Source: Nissabacter sp. SGAir0207
GTDB taxonomy: Bacteria; Pseudomonadota; Gammaproteobacteria; Enterobacterales; Enterobacteriaceae
NCBI RefSeq assembly: GCF_005491205.1
Contig: NZ_CP028036.1
Location: 1-64,000 of the forward strand
Reading direction: 5' to 3'
DNA: 64,000 nucleotides
The position numbers and the translations under genes are program-made. This document shows positions 50,021 through 58,416 of the stretch, piece by piece (positions within the stretch are counted from its first letter, which is position 1; each line of letters opens with the position of its first letter). The notes beneath the pieces were generated by a model. It was not told the DNA's origin, searched no databases, and worked only from the letters and a program-made list of their open reading frames with translations.

Positions 50021-50371
50021 TCAGCTCACGGGTACGGTAAGAGAAAACCCTTGCGCGGTGTTGGTGCGGTTGCCGGTAATCTCCACAACCATGCCGCCGT
50101 CAAAGGTCGATTCATAACTGATGGCCGTCAGCGTGATGCGCGGCTCCCATTGCAGGATGGCCGTGTAGCAGGCCGACATAATTTGCAGGCGCAGCGCGGC
50201 GTTTTGCGGCTGGTCAATCAGCGCAGATAACAGCGAGCCGTAGGTGCGGCGCATCACGCGGGTGCCGATTGGCGTCAGCAAGATGTCACGCACCGACTGG
50301 CGGATATGCTCAAGGTCAGCCACGGCCTTGCCGCTCTCCCGGCTCATGCCGATATAGTTTTCTGTGCTCAT
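50021..50371 (-). CDS. W: Baseplate protein W (gp25-like)
   Basis: A 116-residue gp25-like baseplate wedge protein. It has YIGMSRESGKAVADLEHIRQSVRDIL, IGTRVMRRTYGSLL and DQPQNAALRLQIMSACYTAIL blocks typical of P2 gpW. It overlaps V by 4 bp. The length is normal. Confidence 0.93.
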   Translation of the reverse strand: MSTENYIGMSRESGKAVADLEHIRQSVRDILLTPIGTRVMRRTYGSLLSALIDQPQNAALRLQIMSACYTAILQWEPRITLTAISYESTFDGGMVVEITGNRTNTAQGFSLTVPVS

Positions 50372-50958
50372 TGCGGGCCGCCTGATGTGCTGCCGCCGCT
50401 CTGTACGCCGCCGTGTTTATGGGCGTCCACGACAATGCCGTTTGAGCTGAAGCGGCCGCCGCTGTGCGTGACATTGCCCTTCATCGTGCCGCCTTCGGTG
50501 ACTTCCAGCGTGGCCGCCTTCAGGTGCTGCGTGCATTCCACTTCCGGCGTATCGAGGGTGATTTTCGTGGCCGCCTTAATCAGCCCGGATTGGATGCCTT
50601 CAGCCCTCAGCGCGCCGGTTTCCGGCTCATACTCAATCACCGCGCCATCCGGGAACAACAAGTGAACCGCGTCCGCCGAGGCGGACGGGGCCGGGAACTG
50701 GTCAGAGAAAATGCCCGGCAGCACAAAGGCCGTATCCAGCTCGCCGCCCAGGGCCAGTACCAGCACTTGCTCTCCCACGCTTGGCGCGTGCCAGGTGCGC
50801 ACCTGCCCGGCGCGGCTGGTCAGCCAGTGCAGCCAGGTGGTGAGGTTACCGCCGGTTTCAACACGGCATAGCCCGGCCTCAACATTGACGGCGGACACGG
50901 TGCCAATACGGATCAGGTTGCGCAGCAGGCGCTGGATGTCAGAGAGTTTTTCATTCAT
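50368..50958 (-). CDS. V: Baseplate spike protein V
   Basis: A 196-residue baseplate spike of the P2 gpV family. The OB-fold region lies near the start and the beta-helix region ends in DAHKHGG, where an HxH motif can bind iron at the spike tip. I chose ATG 50958 (MNEKLSDIQ), which matches the P2 start; a longer frame to 51048 runs into the promoter region. It is the first gene of the V-W-J-I-H-G transcript. Confidence 0.93.
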   Translation of the reverse strand: MNEKLSDIQRLLRNLIRIGTVSAVNVEAGLCRVETGGNLTTWLHWLTSRAGQVRTWHAPSVGEQVLVLALGGELDTAFVLPGIFSDQFPAPSASADAVHLLFPDGAVIEYEPETGALRAEGIQSGLIKAATKITLDTPEVECTQHLKAATLEVTEGGTMKGNVTHSGGRFSSNGIVVDAHKHGGVQSGGSTSGGPQ

Positions 50959-51019
50959 GGGGGTAATGTTACGTCGGGGGGGAATAGCCGCAATGTGTTG
51001 CGGCTCGCTGAAGAAAGGC

Positions 51020-51028
51020 ACAACAACA
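51020..51028 (-). promoter_or_regulatory. Candidate Ogr/Delta site upstream of V
   Basis: The minus strand reads TGTTGTTGTGCC, with the TGTTGT motif about 65 bp ahead of the V start. This suits an Ogr-activated late promoter near -55. A second half-site in reverse is not clear. Confidence 0.4.
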
Positions 51029-51487
51029 TTAGCCGGCCAGGTGAGCAATCACCTCCTGCTCTATCAGGCGCTGCTCCGCCTCGTTTATCCCCAGCAGCGG
51101 ACGGGCCTCATAGCGCACGGCCCCGCCATGCCGGGAGGGCCGGTCACGTAGGCCATAGTGATGCACCCGCGCCAGGCGCTGCACGTTGCCGGTAAACTCC
51201 ACCACGGCCTCATTTACGTTGGCTTTGGCCTTGAGGTATTTCGCCGTGCGCAGCTTGGCGAACATCTCCCGCTTTACCCGGCCTTTTTTCGTGCGCACCT
51301 GTGACGGCGGCGCAGGCTTGCGGGGCGCAAAAGGCGTGCCATCGGGGGCCTGCTGGCGCTTGATGTTCTGCTGTTGGCCGGCACGCAGCCGGCGGGCGAT
51401 GCCCTTTGCCAACTCCTTGCGCGCCTCCGGGGAGAGGTTGGCGATCAGGGCGGCCAGCCGGGCCTCAAAGGGGCGTAACTCGCTCAT
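51029..51487 (-). CDS. S: Tail completion protein S
   Basis: A 152-residue protein of the P2 gpS family (150 in P2), rich in Arg/Lys, with LSPEARKELAKGIARRLRAGQQQNIKRQQAPDGTPFAPRK read in pieces. It is needed for tail completion. It overlaps R by 4 bp and ends just upstream of the V promoter. Confidence 0.92.
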   Translation of the reverse strand: MSELRPFEARLAALIANLSPEARKELAKGIARRLRAGQQQNIKRQQAPDGTPFAPRKPAPPSQVRTKKGRVKREMFAKLRTAKYLKAKANVNEAVVEFTGNVQRLARVHHYGLRDRPSRHGGAVRYEARPLLGINEAEQRLIEQEVIAHLAG

Positions 51488-51900
51488 GCCTGCCCCGCCA
51501 GAATCGGCGGCTCCGGCACATGGTCAACGTGTAGCGCGCCCTCTACCTGCTTGACCAATACCCGCTCGGTCAGTTGCAGGTCAATGCTGATGTCACACAA
51601 GGTATCGCTGATGACATCGGCCTTGTAGGTAAAGCCGGTGTTGCGCCGTTCCTGGGTTGCCATGATGTCGGGCTGGTGCTCTCGCAGCCAGGCCAGCACG
51701 GGCACCACAATCAGGTCAATGTCGCCGGCGTAGTCCGTTATCACCAGGTTGAGCTGGTACTGATATTCAAAGGACAGCGAGGCGGCCAGCGTCGAGACGA
51801 TGCGCCCGTGGTCGATGAACATATGCAGACAGTCAGGGCTGCTTTGCAGCAGCGGCACGCTGCACGTTAGCGCCTCGCGCAGTTGGGTGGGTTTGATCAT
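51484..51900 (-). CDS. R: Tail completion protein R
   Basis: A 138-residue protein of the P2 gpR family. I chose ATG 51900 (MIKPTQLREAL), which matches the P2 start; the frame to 51930 adds ten residues. It has PLLQSSPDCLHMFIDHGRIV and LRELHQPDIMATQERRNTGFTYK-like blocks. It overlaps lysC at its 5' end. Confidence 0.9.
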   Translation of the reverse strand: MIKPTQLREALTCSVPLLQSSPDCLHMFIDHGRIVSTLAASLSFEYQYQLNLVITDYAGDIDLIVVPVLAWLREHQPDIMATQERRNTGFTYKADVISDTLCDISIDLQLTERVLVKQVEGALHVDHVPEPPILAGQA

Positions 51901-52153
51901 GGCGCTCCTGGCACGCTTTGATGGTTTCAACTTGCAGCCCGCAGGCCACCAGAGCCGCCTCTAACTGCCGGTTGTCGGCGGCCAGGTCAGCGTTGGTGCG
52001 CAGGCTATTGGCGGGGATCGGGCAACTGGTCACGCGTGGACAGCCAGGCCAGATAATCGCGGGCGTTGCTGAAGGCGGGCCGTTGGTGCAGCCGCTTAGC
52101 AGCATCAGGCAAAGCAGCAGCAGACCAGGCGCGCAGGCTCTCATCGGCATCAT
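51833..52153 (-). CDS. lysC: Outer-membrane spanin lipoprotein (LysC/Rz1-like)
   Basis: About 106 residues from ATG 52153, with a lipoprotein signal whose lipobox is LLSGC (CTNGPPSATPAI follows). It has a proline-rich middle and a hydrophilic tail, as in Rz1-type outer-membrane spanins. It overlaps lysB on the other frame, the usual Rz/Rz1 layout, and also overlaps the start of R. It joins LysB to breach the outer membrane at lysis. Confidence 0.8.
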   Translation of the reverse strand: MMPMRACAPGLLLLCLMLLSGCTNGPPSATPAIIWPGCPRVTSCPIPANSLRTNADLAADNRQLEAALVACGLQVETIKACQERHDQTHPTARGANVQRAAAAKQP

Positions 52154-52421
52154 GTTCTCTCTGTATCTGTAATTCGCGTTGCAGGGCCAGCGCACCGGCC
52201 TGGCTTTGCGCCTGGCGTAGCGCCTGCTCCTGGTCGGCCCGCGTGCGGGCCTCATCCTGAAGGCGGGCAATCGCCTTATCCCGGCTTTCAAGGCCGGCGG
52301 ACAGCGTGCCGACGATGCCCTGCGCCTGGGTCAGGTCGCGGCGCAGGCCGCTGGCGTGCTGAAGGGTATAGGCCAGCCCGGCCACAGCCAGGGCCAGCAG
52401 GACGGCAAGCACGCGCATCAT
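52005..52421 (-). CDS. lysB: Inner-membrane spanin (LysB/Rz-like)
   Basis: About 138 residues from ATG 52421 (MRVLAVLLALAVAGLAY), with one N-terminal membrane helix and a long Gln/Ala-rich coiled coil. This matches Rz/LysB i-spanins. Its stop region overlaps lysC. In P2 a lysA gene lies just before lysB; here the lysozyme gene overlaps directly and lysA is absent. Confidence 0.82.
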   Translation of the reverse strand: MMRVLAVLLALAVAGLAYTLQHASGLRRDLTQAQGIVGTLSAGLESRDKAIARLQDEARTRADQEQALRQAQSQAGALALQRELQIQREHDADESLRAWSAAALPDAAKRLHQRPAFSNARDYLAWLSTRDQLPDPRQ

Positions 52422-52927
52422 CTGGCCCCCGTTAGGCAATACGCCGTCTCACGGGCGCGTCGGTTGACCAGCCCCTGATTGCGCTTGCCGCGCACATACA
52501 CCCAGCGCGCCAACTGGCCGCAGGCAGGCCGCCAGTGCTGTTGTCGGATAAAGCCGGCCAGGGTAGAGGTGCAGGCGGCGTGCACGCCCACGTTAAAGGC
52601 AAAGGACACCACGGCGTCATAGACCGGCGAGGGCATGGCAACCGGCATACAGGCATCAATGCCATGTTCTACGCGCCTCACATCCGCCACCAGATTAACG
52701 GCGGCCTGACGCTCGGTAAGGTGGCTGTGCGGGGTCACGCCCGCCGTGTGGCCGATACCGTTTGTCCAGACGCCGGCACTGCACTGATAGGGCGAGGTGC
52801 GGCACCCCTCCAGATCGGCAATCAGCGCCAGCCCGGTGTCAGAGGTTTTCAGCAGAGGCGCCTGGTGCAGCAGCGCGGCCAGCGCCAGCACGGCGGCCAC
52901 GGCGCAACGTTTACCTGTCTGGCCCAC
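52418..52927 (-). CDS. SAR endolysin (GH24 lysozyme)
   Basis: A 169-residue lysozyme with an uncleaved, weakly hydrophobic N-terminal helix (about 8-20), typical of signal-arrest-release endolysins. The T4-like triad is E40, C49 and T55 (E-x8-C-x5-T). Cys8, Cys42 and Cys49 match the P1 Lyz cysteine layout, in which a disulfide cages the active site until the SAR helix leaves the membrane. It lies between the holin and lysB. The family is certain; the caging is inferred. Confidence 0.88.
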   Translation of the reverse strand: MGQTGKRCAVAAVLALAALLHQAPLLKTSDTGLALIADLEGCRTSPYQCSAGVWTNGIGHTAGVTPHSHLTERQAAVNLVADVRRVEHGIDACMPVAMPSPVYDAVVSFAFNVGVHAACTSTLAGFIRQQHWRPACGQLARWVYVRGKRNQGLVNRRARETAYCLTGAR

Positions 52928-53135
52928 TGGTCACCCCCTCCGCCGCCTGGCGGTGCAGCTCGTAGGTTTTGCGGCGGTAGTGCCAGTTCACAAAAAAGGT
53001 GGCGATGTTGATAAAAAGCGTTGCCACCGCCACCGCCGCCCCCACCATAAAGGCGATGTCCTGGAGGGTGTGCCGGCTAAACCACATCATGACGATGCCC
53101 ACCAGGTAGCTGATTAGCGAGCTGTGTTTATCCAT
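52911..53135 (-). CDS. Phage holin (HP1/P2-like)
   Basis: A 74-residue holin with two hydrophobic helices (about 9-20 and 28-46) and a basic C-terminus, as in HP1-type holins. It overlaps the lysozyme gene by 17 bp. In P2 this position is taken by gene Y. It releases the lysis enzymes at the right time. Confidence 0.82.
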   Translation of the reverse strand: MDKHSSLISYLVGIVMMWFSRHTLQDIAFMVGAAVAVATLFINIATFFVNWHYRRKTYELHRQAAEGVTSGPDR

Positions 53136-53139
53136 TCAC

Positions 53140-53343
53140 TCAATCCCACAGATTAAGGGTTTCTTTGGTGCCCGCCGAGGCCAGCGTGGGCAGCGCAACC
53201 GGGTAGCCGTGCGGCAAAATCGCCCCCTGGCTCGCCAGCCCCGGATTGGCGGCATACACCTGTTCAAGCACCTGCTGCGTGCGCCCGTAGTGGCGATAAC
53301 AAATCTCGTCTACGGTTTCGCCCTGTTGGGCATACACCTTCAT
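53140..53343 (-). CDS. X: Tail protein X, LysM domain
   Basis: A 67-residue protein, exactly the P2 gpX size. The LysM-like QGETVDEICYRHYG is near the start, and PALPTLASAGTKETLNLWD ends it. I chose ATG 53343 (MKVYAQQGE); ATG 53364 gives seven extra residues. It overlaps L by 1 bp. Confidence 0.9.
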   Translation of the reverse strand: MKVYAQQGETVDEICYRHYGRTQQVLEQVYAANPGLASQGAILPHGYPVALPTLASAGTKETLNLWD

Positions 53344-53807
53344 CACAGCAGCCCGATGATGCACGCCCGCTGGCCGGCCAGCTTGCTGATGCTAAAGCGC
53401 GCATCCCGCCAGTACTCATCGGCGGCCGCCTCCACATCGGCGGCTTTTTTGGCCCCGCTGGCGTCATAGCCCCGGTAACGTTCGACGATGGTCGCGGCGG
53501 TCAGGGCGCTGACGGCGGCAAAGTAGTGGCCGAGCTTTTCGCTCTCGCCGTCGAACGTCTCCGCCGGCACGGCGGCCAGGGTGGCGAAACCGGTCGCCAT
53601 CTGCGCGGCGCGGTAGTCATGCAGCTCGGCGTTGACCTCGGACATCGCCGTTTTAATGGCAAGCCGCAGGCGCTGCGCGGTCACGGTGCCTTCATAGCGC
53701 AGCGTTTCCCGCAGGCGCTGCACGTCGACATCCGGCCAAAAAAAGGTATTGGCAATCGGCGGCTCGGCAGCGTCTGCCGGTCGCGGGGCGGGGATCACAA
53801 TGCTCAT
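53343..53807 (-). CDS. L: Head completion/stabilisation protein L
   Basis: A 154-residue protein of the P2 gpL family (169 in P2). Blocks are IANTFFWPDVDVQRLRETLRYEGTVTAQRLRLAIKTAMSEVNAEL read in pieces and ALTAATIVERYRGYDASGAKKAADVE. It joins the portal to the tail. It lies between M and X. Confidence 0.92.
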   Translation of the reverse strand: MSIVIPAPRPADAAEPPIANTFFWPDVDVQRLRETLRYEGTVTAQRLRLAIKTAMSEVNAELHDYRAAQMATGFATLAAVPAETFDGESEKLGHYFAAVSALTAATIVERYRGYDASGAKKAADVEAAADEYWRDARFSISKLAGQRACIIGLL

Positions 53808-53896
53808 ATAAGGCCTTCTTAAAAGGGTGGGCGGTGGAGAGCTGCGCAGATACCGCTGGCACTGGCTGCTCTGCCGCCCGGCGCGGGGCGCGTTCG

Positions 53897-54565
53897 TTAG
53901 CGGCGGGCGAGCGCCTGCTTTTTCAGCACGGTCGCCAGTCGCTCTATGTCTTTTTTCACGCCGCAGCGGTCATCAAGCTGCAAGGCGCGGGTGAGGTGTT
54001 GCATGGCTTCCGTGGCCCTGTCCGTGTCGCGCAGCACATAGCCAATGATTTTGTGCAGCTTGGCGCGCACCACATCCGGCATATCTTCGCCCTCGGTCAG
54101 CGCCAGGGTTGCCAGCAGCGGGTCAATATCAACCGGCTGCGCCAACGTCCGGGCGCGGGTCGCGGCGTCGGCCACCTCCTCGGCCAGCAGGTAGGCCGTG
54201 CTGTTGCGCCGGTAGGTGTCCGGCGGCACCAGGCCGTGATGCAGGGCATAGCGGGCGATGTCCAGCGCGCCGGGAATGTCCCCGGTGTCGAGCCGCCAAA
54301 TCATGACGGTCATCAACACCGCATCCTGTGCGCCGCGTCCCTCACTCAGAACGCCGGCCACCCACGGTCCGTATTCGGGCAGCAGCTCGCGCTTGAGGGC
54401 CGCCTTGCGCTCAACCGAGTGCAGTTTTTTCAGGCGGCGCTTGTCCTCATTCAGGCGCATCAGCATCAGCTCGTAACCGTTGGCATGGCGCAGCGGGTTA
54501 TCCCGCTGCTGGGCGGCGTCAATGGCCTGCTGGCGCATCAGGTGACGTTGGGCCGGGCTTAACAT
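53897..54565 (-). CDS. M: Terminase small subunit/endonuclease M
   Basis: A 222-residue protein of the P2 gpM family (247 in P2). Blocks are LSPAQRHLMRQQAIDAAQQRDNPLRHANGYELMLMRLNEDKRRLKKLHSVERKAALKRELLPEY, read in pieces, and GRGAQDAVLMTVMIWRLDTGDIPGALDIARYALHHGL. It cuts cos DNA together with P. It follows N by 3 bp. Confidence 0.92.
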   Translation of the reverse strand: MLSPAQRHLMRQQAIDAAQQRDNPLRHANGYELMLMRLNEDKRRLKKLHSVERKAALKRELLPEYGPWVAGVLSEGRGAQDAVLMTVMIWRLDTGDIPGALDIARYALHHGLVPPDTYRRNSTAYLLAEEVADAATRARTLAQPVDIDPLLATLALTEGEDMPDVVRAKLHKIIGYVLRDTDRATEAMQHLTRALQLDDRCGVKKDIERLATVLKKQALARR

Positions 54566-54568
54566 GCC

Positions 54569-55627
54569 TTACGCTCCGGTGGCCGGCGTAAAGGTGCCCA
54601 CGTCGATATTTTCAACCAGGCAGCCGGCGGCATAGTCTTCAATCACGTAATCCTCGTTAATGGACTCGTAATTTTCGATGCGGTCGCGCTTTGCCACCTC
54701 ATCCAACAGGCGGCGGTGAGTGCCTTCCTGCCAGTAAATCGACAGGTTATCGAGGCGGGTCACCATCAGGGCATTGGCCGGGAAGTACGGCACGCGCACC
54801 GCCGGCAGGTTGCCGATACGACGCTGGCTCACAATCAGGTCAGCGGCCAGAGTTTCGGTGTTGGCCTGCGTCTGGTTAACCAGCGGGAAATATTTATCAG
54901 CCAGCAGTTGGCGGCCACAAATTACAACCAGCTCTGGATCTTCCTGATACCACGGCTCAATCAGGGTGTTGGTCGCATCCATCACCAGCGCGTCGAGGTT
55001 GGCATAATCGCCGCCTTGACCGATGCGAATTTTTTCCGAGGCCACGGTGGTGCCATCTTCGGCCATGATTTTGCTCATTACCCGTTGCGGCGCGTGGTCG
55101 CGGTACTTCTGCAACCAGCCCACGGCCACATCTTGCAGCAGCGGATTTTTGACGCGGTTAGAGGTCTTGGCGCGGGAGGTGCCGTTAAAGCCCACCATAA
55201 TGCGGTCGAGGGACTGGCGCTTGATAATCGCGTCACGCAGGCGCGCCTGGAAATCTTCATAACGCGCCCACAGGTCGAGGCTGTTATAGCGGATGTGAAA
55301 ATCGTAGTTCACCTGCGCACACTCATACCCTTCCGCGTCCAGGGCGGCAAAGTCAGCGGTTTCGCGCTCATCGCCGCCGGCGGTGTCCGTGGTGCTGGCA
55401 ATTGAGCCAGATACGCCAATGCCAATCTTCTCGCCCTTCATCTCAGGCACCGGCACGATGTTGATGCGCGTCAGAAACTCAGAGGACTCCTGCACACGGT
55501 TCATCAGGGTTTGCGTCACCGAGGGTTCCACGGTGAATTTTTTGTTCATATCGCCGGTGTCGACGCCGTTCAGCTCGGCCAGACGGGACATAAAGGCGTT
55601 AAATTTAAAGCGGGTAGTGGGGCGCAT
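54569..55627 (-). CDS. N: Major capsid protein N
   Basis: A 352-residue capsid protein, close to P2 gpN (357). Blocks are MRPTTRFKFNAFMSRLAELNGVDTGDM, read in pieces, and VVICGRQLLADKYFPLVNQTQANTETLAADL. Its N-terminal part is removed by gpO in P2. It lies between O and M. Confidence 0.94.
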   Translation of the reverse strand: MRPTTRFKFNAFMSRLAELNGVDTGDMNKKFTVEPSVTQTLMNRVQESSEFLTRINIVPVPEMKGEKIGIGVSGSIASTTDTAGGDERETADFAALDAEGYECAQVNYDFHIRYNSLDLWARYEDFQARLRDAIIKRQSLDRIMVGFNGTSRAKTSNRVKNPLLQDVAVGWLQKYRDHAPQRVMSKIMAEDGTTVASEKIRIGQGGDYANLDALVMDATNTLIEPWYQEDPELVVICGRQLLADKYFPLVNQTQANTETLAADLIVSQRRIGNLPAVRVPYFPANALMVTRLDNLSIYWQEGTHRRLLDEVAKRDRIENYESINEDYVIEDYAAGCLVENIDVGTFTPATGA

Positions 55628-55660
55628 GGGCGTTCCTGTTCGTTATTAGGTTGAGGTCTA

Positions 55661-56509
55661 TCAGCAATCGGTTTGTAGGCCGGCGTGGGCGTCTGCGCCG
55701 CTGGCACGCGAGCGGCGGGAAAAACTGCCGTCTGTCTGGGCCAGTTGCTCAGTGAGCGCCTGCACGGCGGCACGGTCTTCAGTGCTCTGCTGCTCCAGGG
55801 CCTCCAGTCGGCTGGTCAGCGCGGTTTCAAGTACGGTAAATTGCTGCGCGGCCTCGTCTGCACTTTGCTGTACCTGCTCGGCCACGGCGGTGACGGCGGT
55901 GTTCACATCCGTGAAACGCTCGGCATCGGTTTTCTTTTTGGCTGCAAACAGGGCCGTGACGCGCTCCAGCAGCGAGGGCGCAGGATCGGCGACCTGCTCG
56001 AATTCAATCAGGGTTTCCTCGGCAGCAGTAAACAGGTTGGCGGTGTCCTGTTTGCGGGCGGCCAGCGGGTTGAGCTGGGCGCGGGCGCTGAAGCTCAGCA
56101 TTTCCGTGCCAAGGCTTGCCGGGTCGTCGGTCACGGCCAGGCCCACCAGGTAGGCTTTGCCGGTGTCGGCGAATTCCGGGTTGACCTCCATTGAGGTGTA
56201 AATTTTCTGGCGGGCCTGGGTAAGCGCAACCAGCTCCGGGGTGGGGTCAATGTCGGCATAGAGCGCCATCTTGCCGGCCAGCGCGCCCTCGGTGATCTCT
56301 TCGGCGGTCAGCGCAGTGACATCGCCATAGCGGCGAAACGGGCTGTCAGGGGTATAGCCCTTGATGTGCTCCATGTTGATGCGTGCACCGTACACGGCGG
56401 GGTCATACTGGGCGGCCATCTGTACCAGCCACTCACGGGAAATCATGCGGCCATCAGTGGTGGCACCTTCTACGCCGATGCGAAAACGCTTTGCTTTTGT
56501 TGCCATCAA
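55661..56509 (-). CDS. O: Scaffold/protease O
   Basis: A 282-residue gpO-like serine protease with a scaffold tail. The catalytic half is N-terminal (GVEGATTDGRMISREWLVQMAAQYDP region), and the C-terminal half is Ala/Gln-rich. It cleaves the capsid and itself. The ATG at 56506 is an equally good start. It is divergent from P. Confidence 0.92.
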   Translation of the reverse strand: MMATKAKRFRIGVEGATTDGRMISREWLVQMAAQYDPAVYGARINMEHIKGYTPDSPFRRYGDVTALTAEEITEGALAGKMALYADIDPTPELVALTQARQKIYTSMEVNPEFADTGKAYLVGLAVTDDPASLGTEMLSFSARAQLNPLAARKQDTANLFTAAEETLIEFEQVADPAPSLLERVTALFAAKKKTDAERFTDVNTAVTAVAEQVQQSADEAAQQFTVLETALTSRLEALEQQSTEDRAAVQALTEQLAQTDGSFSRRSRASGADAHAGLQTDC

Positions 56510-56590
56510 TCAGGCTCCGGTTAGTCAGGGGTCATCAGTTCAGGGGCAGTGTCCCTGTCTTTGCCCGCCCTCTCAACGAAAGCCATCTTG

Positions 56591-56610
56591 TTGTTTTGTC
56601 ACACAACAGA
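56591..56610. promoter_or_regulatory. Ogr/Delta dyad between O and P
   Basis: A dyad TGTTGT-N8-ACAACA lies between the divergent O (start 56509) and P (start 56653). The same TGTTGT motif stands upstream of V and FI. In P2 the O and P late promoters share this gap. An Ogr site is inferred. Confidence 0.55.
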
Positions 56611-56652
56611 CATAGCGAGCGCGGGGGAAGTTGCCCCGGTAGCCTTGCGGTC

Positions 56653-58416
56653 ATGACAACGACGCCCAACACCCTTATTAGCGATCCGCGCCGCCAGGCG
56701 GCCCTGCTTTACTGGCAGGGCTTTTCTGTACGCCAGATAGCGGAGACGCTCAGTATCAAAACGCCAACCGTGCAGAGCTGGAAGCTGCGCGACGCCTGGG
56801 AGGACATCGCGCCTATCAGCCGCGTCGAGGCCAGCATGGAAGCGCGGTTGATCCAACTCATCATGAAAGAGGTGAAAGGCAATGGGGATTACAAGGAGAT
56901 AGACGCGCTGGGCCGCCAGATTGAGCGCCTGGCCCGCGTCGAGCGTTATCGCAGCTCCGGCAATGAGGCTGACCTCAATCCGAACGTGCGCAACCGCAAC
57001 AAAGGCGAGCGCCAGCCGGCGAGTAAAAATGTCTTTAGCGAGGAGCAGACCGATAAACTCAACCGGCTGTTTATCGACAACTGCTTTGAGTATCAGCGCA
57101 ACTGGCACCGGGCCGGCCTGGCGCACCGCATCCGCAACATCCTCAAGTCGCGCCAGATAGGGGCCACCTTCTACTTTGCCCGCGAGGCGCTGATTGATGC
57201 GCTGACCACCGGACGCAACCAGATTTTCCTCTCGGCCAGCAAGGCGCAGGCGCACGTTTTCAAAAACTACATCATCGACTTTGCGCGCCAGGTGGATGTT
57301 GACCTGAAAGGCGATCCGATTGTGCTCCCCAACGGCGCGCGGTTGATATTCCTGGGCACCAACGTGCGCACCGCGCAGAGCTACACCGGCAACCTGTACC
57401 TGGATGAATATTTCTGGATACCCAAGTTCCAGGAGCTGCGCAAAGTGGCGTCGGGGATGTCCCTGCACAAGAAATGGCGCTCTACCTACTTCTCCACGCC
57501 GTCGAGCCTGTCGCACAGCGCTTATCCGTTCTGGTCAGGTGAGCTGTTTAACAAGGGGCGGCGCAATAAGTCGGATCGCATTGAGCTGGATCTCAGCCAC
57601 AGCCACCTCTCTACCGGCGCGCTGTGCGGGGATGGTCAGTGGCGGCAGATTGTCACGGTCGAGGATGCGCTGACCGGCGGCTGCAACCTGTTTGACCTGG
57701 ATCAGCTCTCGCTGGAGTACAGCCCGGCGGAGTACCAGAACCTGCTGATGTGCGAGTTTGTGGATGATGAGGCGAGCGTGTTCCCGTTCAAGGAGCTGCA
57801 AGGCTGCATGATTGACAGCCTGGAGGAGTGGACGGACTTCAACCCCTACGCGCTGCGCCCGTTCGACTATCGTCCGGTATGGATTGGCTACGATCCCTCG
57901 CACACCGGTGACAGCGCCGGCTGCGCGGTGATTGCGCCGCCGCTGGTTGCCGGCGGTAAGTTTCGGGTGCTGGAGCGCCACCAGTGGCGCGGCATGGACT
58001 TTGCCGCCCAGGCCAAATCCATTGAGGAACTCACTAAAAAATACACGGTGGAGTATATCGGCGTGGACGCCACCGGCATCGGACAGGGCGTGTTTCAGTT
58101 GGTCAGACAGTTTTTCCCGGCGGCCCGCGAAATCAAATACACCCCGGAGATTAAAACCGCGATGGTGCTGAAGGCCAAAGACACCATCAGCAGCGGACGG
58201 CTGGAGTATGACGCGGGCCACACCGACATCACGCAGTCTTTTATGGCGATCCGCAAAACCATGACGGCCAGCGGCAACCGCTCCACCTACGAGGCCAGCC
58301 GCAGTGAGGACGCCAGTCACGCCGATGTGGCGTGGGCCATCATGCACGCCCTGCTTAACGAACCGCTGACCGCCGCGAACGGCGGCGCGACCCCTTCTAT
58401 TCTGGAATTTTACTGA
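56653..58416 (+). CDS. P: Terminase large subunit (ATPase) P
   Basis: A 587-residue terminase ATPase (590 in P2). An N-terminal helix-turn-helix is at about 20-60 (SVRQIAETLSIKTPTVQSWKLRDAWEDIA region), the Walker A variant is SRQIGAT at about 175-185, and the C-terminal nuclease domain follows (GYDPSHTGDSAGCAVI). ATG 56653 matches the P2 start; the frame opened upstream at 56383 crosses the promoter gap. Its stop codon overlaps the start of Q. Confidence 0.95.
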   Translation: MTTTPNTLISDPRRQAALLYWQGFSVRQIAETLSIKTPTVQSWKLRDAWEDIAPISRVEASMEARLIQLIMKEVKGNGDYKEIDALGRQIERLARVERYRSSGNEADLNPNVRNRNKGERQPASKNVFSEEQTDKLNRLFIDNCFEYQRNWHRAGLAHRIRNILKSRQIGATFYFAREALIDALTTGRNQIFLSASKAQAHVFKNYIIDFARQVDVDLKGDPIVLPNGARLIFLGTNVRTAQSYTGNLYLDEYFWIPKFQELRKVASGMSLHKKWRSTYFSTPSSLSHSAYPFWSGELFNKGRRNKSDRIELDLSHSHLSTGALCGDGQWRQIVTVEDALTGGCNLFDLDQLSLEYSPAEYQNLLMCEFVDDEASVFPFKELQGCMIDSLEEWTDFNPYALRPFDYRPVWIGYDPSHTGDSAGCAVIAPPLVAGGKFRVLERHQWRGMDFAAQAKSIEELTKKYTVEYIGVDATGIGQGVFQLVRQFFPAAREIKYTPEIKTAMVLKAKDTISSGRLEYDAGHTDITQSFMAIRKTMTASGNRSTYEASRSEDASHADVAWAIMHALLNEPLTAANGGATPSILEFY

